12,833 nucleotides of DNA from an uncultured Clostridia bacterium (lineage in GTDB: Bacteria > Bacillota > Clostridia > Oscillospirales > Oscillospiraceae), in assembly GCA_947383645.1 (NCBI GenBank), contig CANDEH010000071.1:1-12833 (forward strand), given 5' to 3'. Under the pieces are notes generated by a model that saw nothing but the letters and a program-made list of their open reading frames with translations, searched no databases and was not told the DNA's origin. Shown here piece after piece: positions 6,912-12,833 of this stretch. The first letter of the stretch is position 1. Every line of letters starts with the position of its first letter. The translations under genes and the position numbers were made by a program.

Positions 6912-7967
6912 ATGAAACGAATCATTGCCCTGCTCTTGATTTGCTCCGTCGCCCTCCTGTCCGGCTGCGGCCGGCGGGAGGGCTCCCCCGTGCCGCCGGC
7001 GGAGGCGGATCCGCCGGTGGAAGTTACAGACGAATCCACCGGGGCCGCCGGGCAGCCGGCGGCGGGGGTCCTTGTCCGTGTGGCGGCGCTGAAGGGGCCC
7101 ACCGCCATGGGGCTGGTACAGCTGATGGACGCCGCGGAGGACGGCGAGCTGTGGGGAAACGACTACGACTTCTCCCTGGCCGGGTCCGTCGATGAGATCA
7201 CGCCCCGGCTGGTGAAGGGGGAGGTGGACATCGCCATGGTCCCCGCCAACCTGGCGGCGGCGCTCCACCAGAACACCGGCGGCGGCGTTTGGGCCATTGC
7301 CGTCAACACCCTGGGCGTCCTCTACCTGCTGGAGCGGGGGGAGAGCGTGACCTCGGCGGAGGATCTGCGGGGCCGAACCATCCTGGCCAGCGGCAAGGGG
7401 GCCACCCCGGAGATTGTCCTGCGGCACATCCTGGTCCAGAGCGGCATCGATCCGGACCGGGACGTGGACATCCAGTGGAAGAGCGAGCACGCGGAGTGCC
7501 TGGCCGCCCTTCTGACCACGGAGGGGGCTGTGGCCCTGCTGCCCCAGCCCTTCGTCACCACCGCCCGGATGAAAAACCCGGAGGTCCGGGTGGCCCTGGA
7601 CTTAAACGAGCTGTGGGAGGCCCTGCCCAGGGACGGCGGCCCGACGGCCCTGATTACCGGCGCGGCGGTGGTCCGCGCCGAGTTCGCCCAGGCGCACCCG
7701 GAGGCGGTGGACGCCTTTTTGGAGGACTACGCCCGGTCGGTGGCGTGGGTCAACGGCAATCTCCCCGAGGCCGCCCGGCGCATGGAGCAGTACGGCATCA
7801 TCGGCGCGGAGGCGGCGGAACTGGCGATCCCCGACTGCCACATCGTCTGCATCACCGGGTCGGAGATGCGGGAGATGCTCGGGGCCTATCTCCAGGTGCT
7901 CTATGGCCAGAGCCCCCAGTCCGTCGGCGGCGCGCTGCCGGGGGAGGAGTTCTACTATGTCCCGTGA
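6912..7967 (+). CDS. ABC importer substrate-binding lipoprotein (NitT/TauT class, substrate unknown)
   Basis: A 351-residue lipoprotein. Residues 1-18 are a signal peptide with lipobox LSGC, so Cys19 would be lipidated and anchor it outside the membrane; 20-52 are a Pro/Glu-rich tether; the binding domain starts near 54. The segments LKGPTAMGLV (60-69), GEVDIAMVPANLA and AVNTLGVLYLLE match the NMT1/TauA-like binding proteins seen with such importers in clostridia. The fold is type II, taking small organic anions or pyrimidines in known members; this subgroup has no known ligand. It heads an operon with permease, ATPase and a hydrolase. GAAAGGA lies 10 bases before ATG. The permease start overlaps its last 11 bases. 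Confidence 0.9.
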   Translation: MKRIIALLLICSVALLSGCGRREGSPVPPAEADPPVEVTDESTGAAGQPAAGVLVRVAALKGPTAMGLVQLMDAAEDGELWGNDYDFSLAGSVDEITPRLVKGEVDIAMVPANLAAALHQNTGGGVWAIAVNTLGVLYLLERGESVTSAEDLRGRTILASGKGATPEIVLRHILVQSGIDPDRDVDIQWKSEHAECLAALLTTEGAVALLPQPFVTTARMKNPEVRVALDLNELWEALPRDGGPTALITGAAVVRAEFAQAHPEAVDAFLEDYARSVAWVNGNLPEAARRMEQYGIIGAEAAELAIPDCHIVCITGSEMREMLGAYLQVLYGQSPQSVGGALPGEEFYYVP

Positions 7968-8709
7968 GCGGCGGCGCTTTCGCTGGCAGGCGGCAGTTTT
8001 TTGGCTGGCCGTGTGGCAGGCGGGGAGCATGGCCCTGGGCAGTCTCCTGCTCCTCCCCTCGCCCCTCCGGGTCCTGGCCCGGCTGGGGGCGCTGAGTGTC
8101 ACGGCCCCCTTCTGGCGGGCGGTGGCCTTCAGCGCGGCGCGGATCGCCGCCGGCTTCCTTCTGGCCCTCGCTGCCGGGACGGCGCTGGCGGCCCTCGCCT
8201 GCCGCTTCCGGCGGGTGGAGGATCTGCTCGCCCCGGCCATGCTGGCCGTCAGGAGCGTGCCGGTGGCCTCCTTCACCATTCTGGCGCTGCTGTGGGTCTC
8301 CGCAAGGAATCTGTCGGTGCTGATCGCCTTCCTCATGGCGCTGCCGGTGCTCTACACCGGCGTCCTCTGCGGTCTCCGCGCCGCGGACCCGGCCCTTCTG
8401 GAGATGGCCCGGGTCTTTCGCCTCTCCCCCCTTCGGCGGCTGCGGTTCCTCCGCCTGCCTGCCCTGTGGCCCCATTTGTCCGCCGCCTGCTCGGTGGCTG
8501 TGGGGCTCAGCTGGAAGGCCGGCGCCGCGGCGGAGGTCATCGGCATCCCCGCCGGCTCCATCGGGGAGCGGATGCAGCAGGCCAAGGTCTATCTGAATAC
8601 GGCGGACCTCTTTTCCTACACGCTGGCGGTGGTGCTGCTGAGCCTGTGCTTCGAGCGGGCCGCCCACCGCCTTCTCCGGTGGGGGGAGCGGCTGTTTCGG
8701 GAGGTGTGA
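7957..8709 (+). CDS. ABC importer permease (SsuC/TauC-like)
   Basis: A 250-residue inner-membrane permease with about six helices (roughly 11-33, 58-82, 101-117, 118-140, 171-190, 218-233). The cytosolic coupling loop, EMARVFRLSPLRRLRFLRLP (149-168), is the EAA-like motif that docks the ATPase. The following AEVIGIPAGSIGERMQQAK and YLNTADLFSY are typical of the nitrate/sulfonate/taurine group. The start at 7957 is chosen over an upstream ATG at 7903 because GGGGAGGAG lies seven bases before it and the N-terminus then begins with a positively charged stretch as usual. It overlaps the lipoprotein gene by 11 bases and is two bases from the ATPase start. Confidence 0.93.
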   Translation: MSRERRRFRWQAAVFWLAVWQAGSMALGSLLLLPSPLRVLARLGALSVTAPFWRAVAFSAARIAAGFLLALAAGTALAALACRFRRVEDLLAPAMLAVRSVPVASFTILALLWVSARNLSVLIAFLMALPVLYTGVLCGLRAADPALLEMARVFRLSPLRRLRFLRLPALWPHLSAACSVAVGLSWKAGAAAEVIGIPAGSIGERMQQAKVYLNTADLFSYTLAVVLLSLCFERAAHRLLRWGERLFREV

Positions 8710-8711
8710 GT

Positions 8712-9305
8712 ATGGAGGATATTGTCATCCGCCGCCTCTGCAAGTCCTTCGGCGGACGGCCTGTCCTGACGGACTTCGACGCCCGCCTTCCAGCCGGCGG
8801 CATCACCTGCCTGATGGCCCCCTCCGGCTGGGGGAAGACCACCCTTCTGCGTATCCTCCTGGGTCTGACGGCGGCGGACAGCGGCACGATTACCGGCCTG
8901 GAGGGCCTGCGCCCGGGCGCGGTGTTTCAGGAGGACCGGCTCTGCCCCTGGCTCTCCCCGGCGGACAACCTGCGCCTCACCGCGCCGGGTCTCACTGCGG
9001 CTGGGGCGGGGGAGGCCCTGGGCTCCGTGGGGCTGGGCAGCTGTGCCGACGCCCCGCTCTCCGCCCTCTCCGGCGGGATGCGGCGGCGGGTCTCCATCCT
9101 GCGGGCGCTGGTGTGTCCCTGCGATGTGCTGCTGCTGGACGAGCCCTTTCGGGGGCTGGACGGGGAGACCAGGGCGCTGACCATTGCCGAGACCCTGCGC
9201 CGCCGGGCGGGGCGGTCCATGCTGGTGGTTACGCACGACCCGGAGGAGCCGCGGATCCTGGGCGCGGCGCAGACGATTGTGTGCGGAGCGGCGGAGGGAG
9301 GCTGA
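8712..9305 (+). CDS. ABC importer ATP-binding protein (short)
   Basis: The 197-residue ATPase that powers the importer. Motifs in order: Walker A APSGWGKTT (36-44), Q-loop Gln73 in VFQEDR, signature LSGGM (119-123), Walker B VLLLDEPF (139-146, Glu144), D-loop GLD (148-150), H-loop His175. All catalytic residues are present, but the first glycine of Walker A is Ala36, a tolerated change. SsuB/TauB proteins are usually 240-260 residues; this one lacks most of the C-terminal part after the H-loop, yet ends with a normal stop, so it looks naturally short. GGGAGGTG lies just before ATG, inside the permease end. The partner hydrolase starts 14 bases after its stop. Confidence 0.93.
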   Translation: MEDIVIRRLCKSFGGRPVLTDFDARLPAGGITCLMAPSGWGKTTLLRILLGLTAADSGTITGLEGLRPGAVFQEDRLCPWLSPADNLRLTAPGLTAAGAGEALGSVGLGSCADAPLSALSGGMRRRVSILRALVCPCDVLLLDEPFRGLDGETRALTIAETLRRRAGRSMLVVTHDPEEPRILGAAQTIVCGAAEGG

Positions 9306-9310
9306 GGAGG
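9304..9310 (+). promoter_or_regulatory. Ribosome binding site that sets the hydrolase start
   Basis: GAGGAGG ends three bases before an ATG at 9314 and nine before the in-frame ATG at 9320. Nine bases is the workable distance, so 9320 is preferred; the other start would only add Met-Gly. Confidence 0.7.
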
Positions 9311-9319
9311 AGAATGGGT

Positions 9320-9958
9320 ATGAGCGAGATTCACCGGATCAAGTGCGGGAACGGCAGCTGCTATATTGTGGAGAATGGGCGCGGCGGCATACTGGTGGAC
9401 ACGGGGAGGCGGGAGTATGCCGACCGGGTGATGGAGCAGTGCAGAATCTACCATGTGGGGCTGATCGTCCTGACCCATGCCCACTTTGACCACGCGGAAA
9501 ACGCGGCGGAGATAGCGGGCGCGCTGGGGATTCCTATTGGGATGAGTGAGCGGGACTGCAACCTGATTGCGTCGAATAACCGTCAGGCGCTCTGCGCCGA
9601 GACGTTTTTGGGCAAAATGGTTCTGGCGGCGTCGCTGCGGGATTTCTCCCGGCGGAAAATGCAGACCTTCACGCCGGATGTGCTGCTGGAGGACGGGGAC
9701 CGTCTCACAGACTACGGAATCAACGCCGCCGTGATCGCGCTCCCCGGCCATACGGAGGGGTCTATTGGTCTGGATGTGGACAGCGCCCATCTGATTGTGG
9801 GCGACGCGCTGATGAATATGTTTTACCCCACGGTGTCCATGCTGTATCACGACAGGAATGACATGCTGGCGAGCGCGCGGAAAATCAGCGCCTTGGGTGA
9901 CAGGACCATCTATTTCGGACACGGCGGGCCGGTAGCCAACCGACAGTGGGTGAAATAA
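9320..9958 (+). CDS. Metallo-beta-lactamase-fold hydrolase
   Basis: A 212-residue cytosolic metallohydrolase of the MBL superfamily. The metal site is complete: THAHFDH gives His53, His55, Asp57 and His58; His144 (LPGHTEGS), Asp162 (VGDALMN) and His201 (FGHGGP) supply the remaining ligands. The size and order match the small glyoxalase II/lactonase-like group; the exact substrate (thioester, lactone or other) cannot be told. There is no signal peptide. It lies 14 bases after the ATPase gene with a strong ribosome site, and the operon terminator follows its stop directly, so it is the fourth gene of the importer operon. The most natural reading is that it hydrolyses the imported compound, but this is inference from position only. 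Confidence 0.92.
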   Translation: MSEIHRIKCGNGSCYIVENGRGGILVDTGRREYADRVMEQCRIYHVGLIVLTHAHFDHAENAAEIAGALGIPIGMSERDCNLIASNNRQALCAETFLGKMVLAASLRDFSRRKMQTFTPDVLLEDGDRLTDYGINAAVIALPGHTEGSIGLDVDSAHLIVGDALMNMFYPTVSMLYHDRNDMLASARKISALGDRTIYFGHGGPVANRQWVK

Positions 9959-9962
9959 AAAG

Positions 9963-10003
9963 CGGCAGGGCGGACCTGAATGGTCCGCCCTGCCGTGCCT
10001 TTT
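9963..10003. terminator. Bidirectional terminator between convergent genes
   Basis: CGGCAGGGCGGACC (9963-9976) and its exact complement (9982-9995) around TGAAT, followed by TGCCTTTT on the plus strand; an A-rich AAATAAAAAG on the left gives a T-run for the minus strand. It ends both the importer operon and hsp20. Confidence 0.92.
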
Positions 10004-10013
10004 GTGTTTTAGC

Positions 10014-10439
10014 TCACTGGATCGTGATCTGCCGGACTGCCGGGGCCGCCGGCTTGGCCTTGGGGAGGGTCAGCTCCAGGATGCCGTCCTGGTAGGCGGC
10101 GGAGATGCTCTCCTCGTCGATGCCCGCCACGTCGAAGCTGCGGGCGAAGGAGCCGAACCGCCGCTCCCGGCGGATGTAGTTCCCCTTCTGGTCCTTCTCT
10201 TCGCTGCTGACAGTCCGCTGGGCGGAGACAGTGAGGATGCCGTCCTTCAGGTGGAGCTGGATGTCCTCCTTCCTGAAGCCGGGGAGCTCCGCCTCCAGGA
10301 CGAACTTGTCGCCCTCGTCCCGGATGTCCGTGCGGAAGGTGGTGGCGCTGGGGGTGTTGCCGAAGAAATTGCGCTCGAAGTTGTCGAAGGCGTCGAACAG
10401 GTTGTTTTCGTGGCGCTCAAAGGGAATCATACCGAACAT
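10014..10439 (-). CDS. Small heat-shock protein Hsp20 (alpha-crystallin family)
   Basis: An ATP-independent holdase chaperone of 141 residues that binds unfolding proteins as a large oligomer. The N-terminal arm (1-35) is Phe-rich; the alpha-crystallin domain spans about 36-127, with VLEAELPGFRKEDI (47-60) and the conserved AAYQDGILELTLPK (114-127). The C-terminal ITI (138-140) is the I-x-I motif used for oligomer assembly. An in-frame ATG seven codons upstream (10460) exists, but AAAGGA lies nine bases before the ATG at 10439, while the upstream one has no such site. It is divergent from the CPBP-like gene, with a perfect CIRCE element between them, so HrcA control is expected. Confidence 0.95.
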   Translation of the reverse strand: MFGMIPFERHENNLFDAFDNFERNFFGNTPSATTFRTDIRDEGDKFVLEAELPGFRKEDIQLHLKDGILTVSAQRTVSSEEKDQKGNYIRRERRFGSFARSFDVAGIDEESISAAYQDGILELTLPKAKPAAPAVRQITIQ

Positions 10440-10448
10440 AAGATCGTG

Positions 10449-10455
10449 TCCTTTC
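10449..10455 (-). promoter_or_regulatory. Ribosome binding site that sets the hsp20 start
   Basis: GAAAGGA on the minus strand, nine bases before the ATG at 10439. It overlaps the codons after the alternative ATGs at 10460 and 10457, which argues against those as starts. Confidence 0.75.
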
Positions 10456-10480
10456 ATCATTCAAATTTTTTCGGAATGGC

Positions 10481-10509
10481 GGGGGGGAGACTCCCGGAGG
10501 CCGCCCCCC
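10481..10509 (-). repeat. G:C hairpin in the hsp20 leader
   Basis: Six or more G:C pairs between the G-run at 10481-10487 and the C-run at 10504-10509, with a GGGAG-A-CTCCC dyad inside. In the hsp20 transcript it is followed by an A-run, so it is not a terminator; it lies about 25 bases before the Shine-Dalgarno sequence. Confidence 0.5.
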
Positions 10510-10581
10510 TGTCTCATTTCTTGACTTTAGTATATCCCGAGATTGTGAACAATGCTTGCAAATCTTATGTCTGAACTGTGA

Positions 10582-10611
10582 ATTTTAGCACTCGTACGGT
10601 CGGAGTGCTAA
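10582..10611 (-). promoter_or_regulatory. Possible hsp20 promoter built into the CIRCE element
   Basis: On the minus strand TTAGCA (10611-10606), 18 bases, TAAAAT (10587-10582): four and five of six consensus bases. The boxes coincide with the outer ends of CIRCE, so HrcA binding would cover the promoter. An alternative -10, TATACT at 10534-10529, has no good -35 at 16-18 bases. Confidence 0.4.
10585..10611. promoter_or_regulatory. CIRCE operator (HrcA binding site)
   Basis: TTAGCACTC (10585-10593), nine bases, GAGTGCTAA (10603-10611): an exact match to the CIRCE consensus, the site where the HrcA repressor shuts off class I heat-shock genes. It lies between hsp20 (minus) and the CPBP-like gene (plus), 41 bases upstream of the latter's -35. 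Confidence 0.97.
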
Positions 10612-10651
10612 TCCCGCTGGCCGAAGTCCCGCCCGTTTCACGAATCCCGGC

Positions 10652-10680
10652 TTGAATCAGGAAATTGGCTATGATATAAT
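10652..10680 (+). promoter_or_regulatory. Sigma-A promoter of the CPBP-like gene
   Basis: TTGAAT (10652-10657), 17 bases, TATAAT (10675-10680), with TGA giving an extended -10. It lies 39 bases before the start at 10720 and may also serve rimM-trmD downstream. Confidence 0.85.
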
Positions 10681-10719
10681 CGGAGCATTCCATCGAAATC
10701 AGCGCGAAAGGAGCGGAGT

Positions 10720-11352
10720 ATGGACAGAAAAGGATCTGCCCCTCAAGAATATATGCGGCCATTGGCGATGGTATTGGTCATATGGGCCCTCATTCAGTTT
10801 GACAGTGCCGCCGGCCTGATCCCGAACCAGATCGCGGCCCTGAGCATAACCCCCGCTGTCTGGGGAATTGGCGCAGGTCTCCTGTCGGTAAGGGCAAAGA
10901 GGGATAATAGGGCGTATTCGCTCTATCGCCACTCCCCGTTTTCAGGCAGAGATGGATTGCTCCTCTTTTTCGTCATCACCGGCGGGCTCACAGTGGCCTT
11001 CAGCAATTACCTGTACGCGGGATTGAGGCCGTTGTTCGTCAGGGAACTGCTCACAGAGTATCCCCTGTACACCATCCGAAACATCCTCTACTATCCCTTA
11101 GAGGTCCTGTTGATGCTGTATCTTTTGATGTATTCGCAGGCAGCAGGCGCGATTTTTACAAAAAAGGAGTCCATTCCCTGGGGCGCTCTTGCGCTGTTTC
11201 TGTTATGGGGATTGCCGCACATCCTATGGCACGGGCTTCCAGATGGCATCGTATCTGCGCTGAGGGCTTTTCTATACTCCATTCCGTTTTATTCCTCCAG
11301 CAAAAACATCGGGACAAGCTACATCTGCATGGTGATCTTGTGGTTTTTGTAG
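10720..11352 (+). CDS. Polytopic membrane protein, CPBP/Abi-like, probably lacking the protease motif
   Basis: A 210-residue membrane protein with about six hydrophobic segments (roughly 13-27, 44-56, 79-97, 125-140, 154-170, 178-190 and a last one near 200-210). The C-terminal part, LLWGLPHILWHGLPDG (161-176) followed by AFLYSIPFYSSSKNIGTSY, resembles the second half of CPBP intramembrane proteases with His167 and His171, but the EExxxR motif expected in the first half is absent, and the protein ends where the family usually has one more His/Asn motif. It may be an inactive relative. AAAGGAG lies six bases before ATG. Its GC content is visibly lower than that of its neighbours, which suggests acquisition. 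Divergent from hsp20; rimM follows 72 bases later without a terminator. Confidence 0.7.
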   Translation: MDRKGSAPQEYMRPLAMVLVIWALIQFDSAAGLIPNQIAALSITPAVWGIGAGLLSVRAKRDNRAYSLYRHSPFSGRDGLLLFFVITGGLTVAFSNYLYAGLRPLFVRELLTEYPLYTIRNILYYPLEVLLMLYLLMYSQAAGAIFTKKESIPWGALALFLLWGLPHILWHGLPDGIVSALRAFLYSIPFYSSSKNIGTSYICMVILWFL

Positions 11353-11424
11353 GATACATCGCTAAAAAGCGAAACAAGGCGCACATCCATATTCCCCAGG
11401 CAGCTATTCAAAAAGGAGGCCCCT

Positions 11425-11916
11425 ATGGAGCAGACCTATATTGAGATTGGAACCATCGTCAACACACACGGCGTCCGGGGGGAGCTGAAGCTGCTGCCCC
11501 GGGACATCGACGCAGAGGTGCTGGCCAGCTGCAAAACCCTGTACATCGACGGCCGGGCCGTAACCCCCCGGTCCCAGCGTCTCCACAAGGGGTGCCTTCT
11601 CTTCCATCTGGAGGGCGTGCCGGACCTGGACGCCGCCCTGCCCTACAAGGGTAAGACTGTCTCCGCCCACCGGGCCGACCTTGCGCTGCCGGAGGGGGTG
11701 TACCTGCCGGCGGAGCTGCTGGGTATGGCGGTGCTGGACGCGGAGACCGGGGAGGATCTGGGACGTATTGCCCGGGTAATGGCCTACCCGGGCCACGATG
11801 TGTATCTGGTGAGTGGGAAAAAGGAGTTCATGGTGCCGGCGGTGCCCGCCTTCATCGCGGAGATTGATCTGCCGGCGGACACGATGCGTATCCACGTGTG
11901 GGAGGGGCTGATCTGA
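11425..11916 (+). CDS. rimM: Ribosome maturation factor RimM
   Basis: A 163-residue 16S rRNA processing factor that binds the 30S head near protein S19 and aids late 30S assembly. The N-terminal domain starts with IEIGTIVNTHGVRGELKL (6-23), the family hallmark; the PRC-barrel C-terminal domain (about 92-163) has VYLVSGKKEFMVPAV and a final DTMRIHVWEGL. Length is typical. AGGAGG lies five to six bases before ATG. Its stop overlaps the trmD start as TGATG, the usual rimM-trmD coupling. The common upstream partners rpsP and the KH-domain gene are not next to it here; a CPBP-like gene takes their place. Confidence 0.96.
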   Translation: MEQTYIEIGTIVNTHGVRGELKLLPRDIDAEVLASCKTLYIDGRAVTPRSQRLHKGCLLFHLEGVPDLDAALPYKGKTVSAHRADLALPEGVYLPAELLGMAVLDAETGEDLGRIARVMAYPGHDVYLVSGKKEFMVPAVPAFIAEIDLPADTMRIHVWEGLI

Positions 11917-12680
11917 TGGAGATTGACATTATGACGCTGTTCCCCGAGACGGTGGGGGACATGATGAACGAGTCCGTCCTGGGCCGGGCCCAGGAGCGGG
12001 GCTATATCCGCGTCGAGGCCCACCAGATCCGGGACTTCACCACCAACAAGCAGAAGCAGGTGGACGACTACCCCTACGGCGGAGGGCGGGGGGCGGTGAT
12101 GCAGGCGGATCCCCTCTACCGCTGCTGGGCTTATCTGAAGGAGACCCATGGCACGGACCGGACCCGGACCATCTACCTCTCCCCCTGCGGCGAGACCTTC
12201 TGTCAGGCCAAGGCCCGGCAGCTTCTCCGGGATTACGACCATCTGATTCTGGTCTGCGGCCACTACGAGGGGGTGGATCAGCGTTTTTTGGACGAGTGCG
12301 TGGACGAGGAGATCAGCATGGGGGACTTCGTCCTCACCGGCGGAGAGATCCCGGCCATGGCGGTGGCCGACGCGGTGTGCCGCATGGTTCCCGGGGTGCT
12401 CCCGGATCCGGAGTGCTTTGAGGAGGAGAGCCACTGGAACGGTCTTCTGGAGTACCCCCAGTACAGCCGCCCGGCGGTGTGGCACGGCCGGGAGGTGCCG
12501 GAGGTGCTGCGCAGCGGGGACCACGAGAAGGTCCGCCTCTGGCGGCGGAAGCAGGCCATGCTCAGGACCCTCCAGCGGAGGCCGGACATGTTCCGGGAGG
12601 GGGATTTTATGGGGAGCAAGCCGGACCGGCGGCTGCTGGCGGAGGTGCAGGAGGAGTTTAGGGAGTGGCGGAAGGAGTAG
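11916..12680 (+). CDS. trmD: tRNA (guanine-N1)-methyltransferase TrmD
   Basis: A 254-residue SPOUT enzyme that makes m1G37 next to the anticodon of tRNAs reading CNN codons, using S-adenosylmethionine, and so prevents +1 frameshifting. Family motifs: YPYGGGRGAVMQADP (52-66), LSPCGETF (89-96), LVCGHYEGVDQRFLDE (112-127) and EISMGDFVLTGGE (132-144), the trefoil knot that binds the methyl donor, then GLLEYPQYSRP (176-186). By alignment from memory, the catalytic Asp169 of the Haemophilus enzyme (DSF) falls on Glu171 (ESH) here. The start at 11916 shares a base with the rimM stop, with GGAGGGG eight bases before it; an ATG at 11898 is in frame but inside rimM and without a better site. Confidence 0.97.
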   Translation: MEIDIMTLFPETVGDMMNESVLGRAQERGYIRVEAHQIRDFTTNKQKQVDDYPYGGGRGAVMQADPLYRCWAYLKETHGTDRTRTIYLSPCGETFCQAKARQLLRDYDHLILVCGHYEGVDQRFLDECVDEEISMGDFVLTGGEIPAMAVADAVCRMVPGVLPDPECFEEESHWNGLLEYPQYSRPAVWHGREVPEVLRSGDHEKVRLWRRKQAMLRTLQRRPDMFREGDFMGSKPDRRLLAEVQEEFREWRKE

Positions 12681-12689
12681 CTCTTCCGC
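12668..12689 (+). repeat. Hairpin spanning the trmD stop codon
   Basis: GCGGAAG (12668-12674) and CTTCCGC (12683-12689) are exact complements around the stop; GAG/CTC can add pairs across a bulge. No T-run follows. Confidence 0.5.
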
Positions 12690-12699
12690 AGAGGGAGAT

Positions 12700-12773
12700 C
12701 CGCCGCGGCCCGCGGCGGGGGAGGGGGGTTCGCCCCCCGGGGCGAGTTACTTTTCCCACGCGGGAAAAGTAAC
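12700..12773. repeat. Cluster of three perfect inverted repeats after trmD
   Basis: In order: CCGCCGCGG/CCGCGGCGG (12700-12718), GGGGGG-TTCG-CCCCCC with a stable TTCG tetraloop (12723-12738), and GTTACTTTTCCC-ACGC-GGGAAAAGTAAC (12746-12773, 12-bp perfect stem). The first two have no T-run, and the third is followed by CAAAAG. The last looks like a dispersed palindromic repeat rather than a plain terminator. Beyond it (12774-12833) I see no feature. Confidence 0.7.
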
Positions 12774-12833
12774 CAAAAGTGTGGGGAGACACGCAAAACG
12801 TAATTGAAGAATCTTGAAAGACACGGTTTTATC

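Noticed and set aside
7903..7956. Upstream ATG start for the permease
   Set aside because: It would extend the overlap with the lipoprotein gene by 54 bases and lacks the GGGGAGGAG ribosome site that precedes 7957.
10535..10561. TTGCAA at 10556-10561 as -35 for the TATACT at 10529-10534 on the hsp20 strand
   Set aside because: The spacer would be 21 bases, too long for a sigma-A promoter; the CIRCE-embedded boxes fit better.

Overview
The window looks like chromosomal DNA of a GC-rich, spore-forming Firmicute, most likely a gut clostridium of the Oscillospiraceae type (Flavonifractor/Lawsonibacter-like). This is inferred from an alpha/beta-type small acid-soluble spore protein, a split transketolase, a perfect HrcA/CIRCE operator, strong AGGAGG-type ribosome binding sites and heavy GC3 codon use. 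No mobile element, CRISPR array, tRNA or rRNA is visible.

Layout. 1-1614 (minus): a two-subunit transketolase, N-terminal half then C-terminal half, the latter running off the left edge; it is driven by a good sigma-A promoter at 1666-1694. 1933-2127 (plus): a spore DNA-binding SASP with a possible sigma-G promoter and a strong terminator. 2245-5073 (plus): two zinc-ribbon membrane proteins (one TcaA/YvbJ-like, one polytopic) behind a consensus promoter whose leader carries a terminator-like hairpin, closed by a perfect bidirectional terminator. 5222-6481 (plus): an iron-dependent alcohol dehydrogenase with its own promoter. 6482-6911: a gap holding an orphan C-terminal reading frame that ends just before the next operon. 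6912-9958 (plus): a tight operon of lipoprotein, permease and ATPase of a NitT/TauT-class ABC importer plus a metallo-beta-lactamase-fold hydrolase, ending in a bidirectional terminator shared with the convergent heat-shock gene. 10014-10439 (minus): Hsp20. Between it and the divergent gene at 10720 lies the CIRCE element. 10720-12680 (plus): a CPBP-like membrane protein of lower GC, then rimM and trmD, followed by a row of hairpins.

How the genes work together. Most blocks are independent housekeeping or envelope units. The functional groupings supported by spacing are the transketolase pair, the zinc-ribbon pair, the ABC importer with its hydrolase, and rimM-trmD. The CIRCE element links hsp20, and perhaps the divergent membrane protein and rimM-trmD, to HrcA heat-shock control. 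I see no clearly new system. The best leads are the attenuator-like leader before the zinc-ribbon genes, the CIRCE-controlled divergent region, the uncharacterised importer/hydrolase operon with a broken upstream gene, and the hairpin cluster after trmD.
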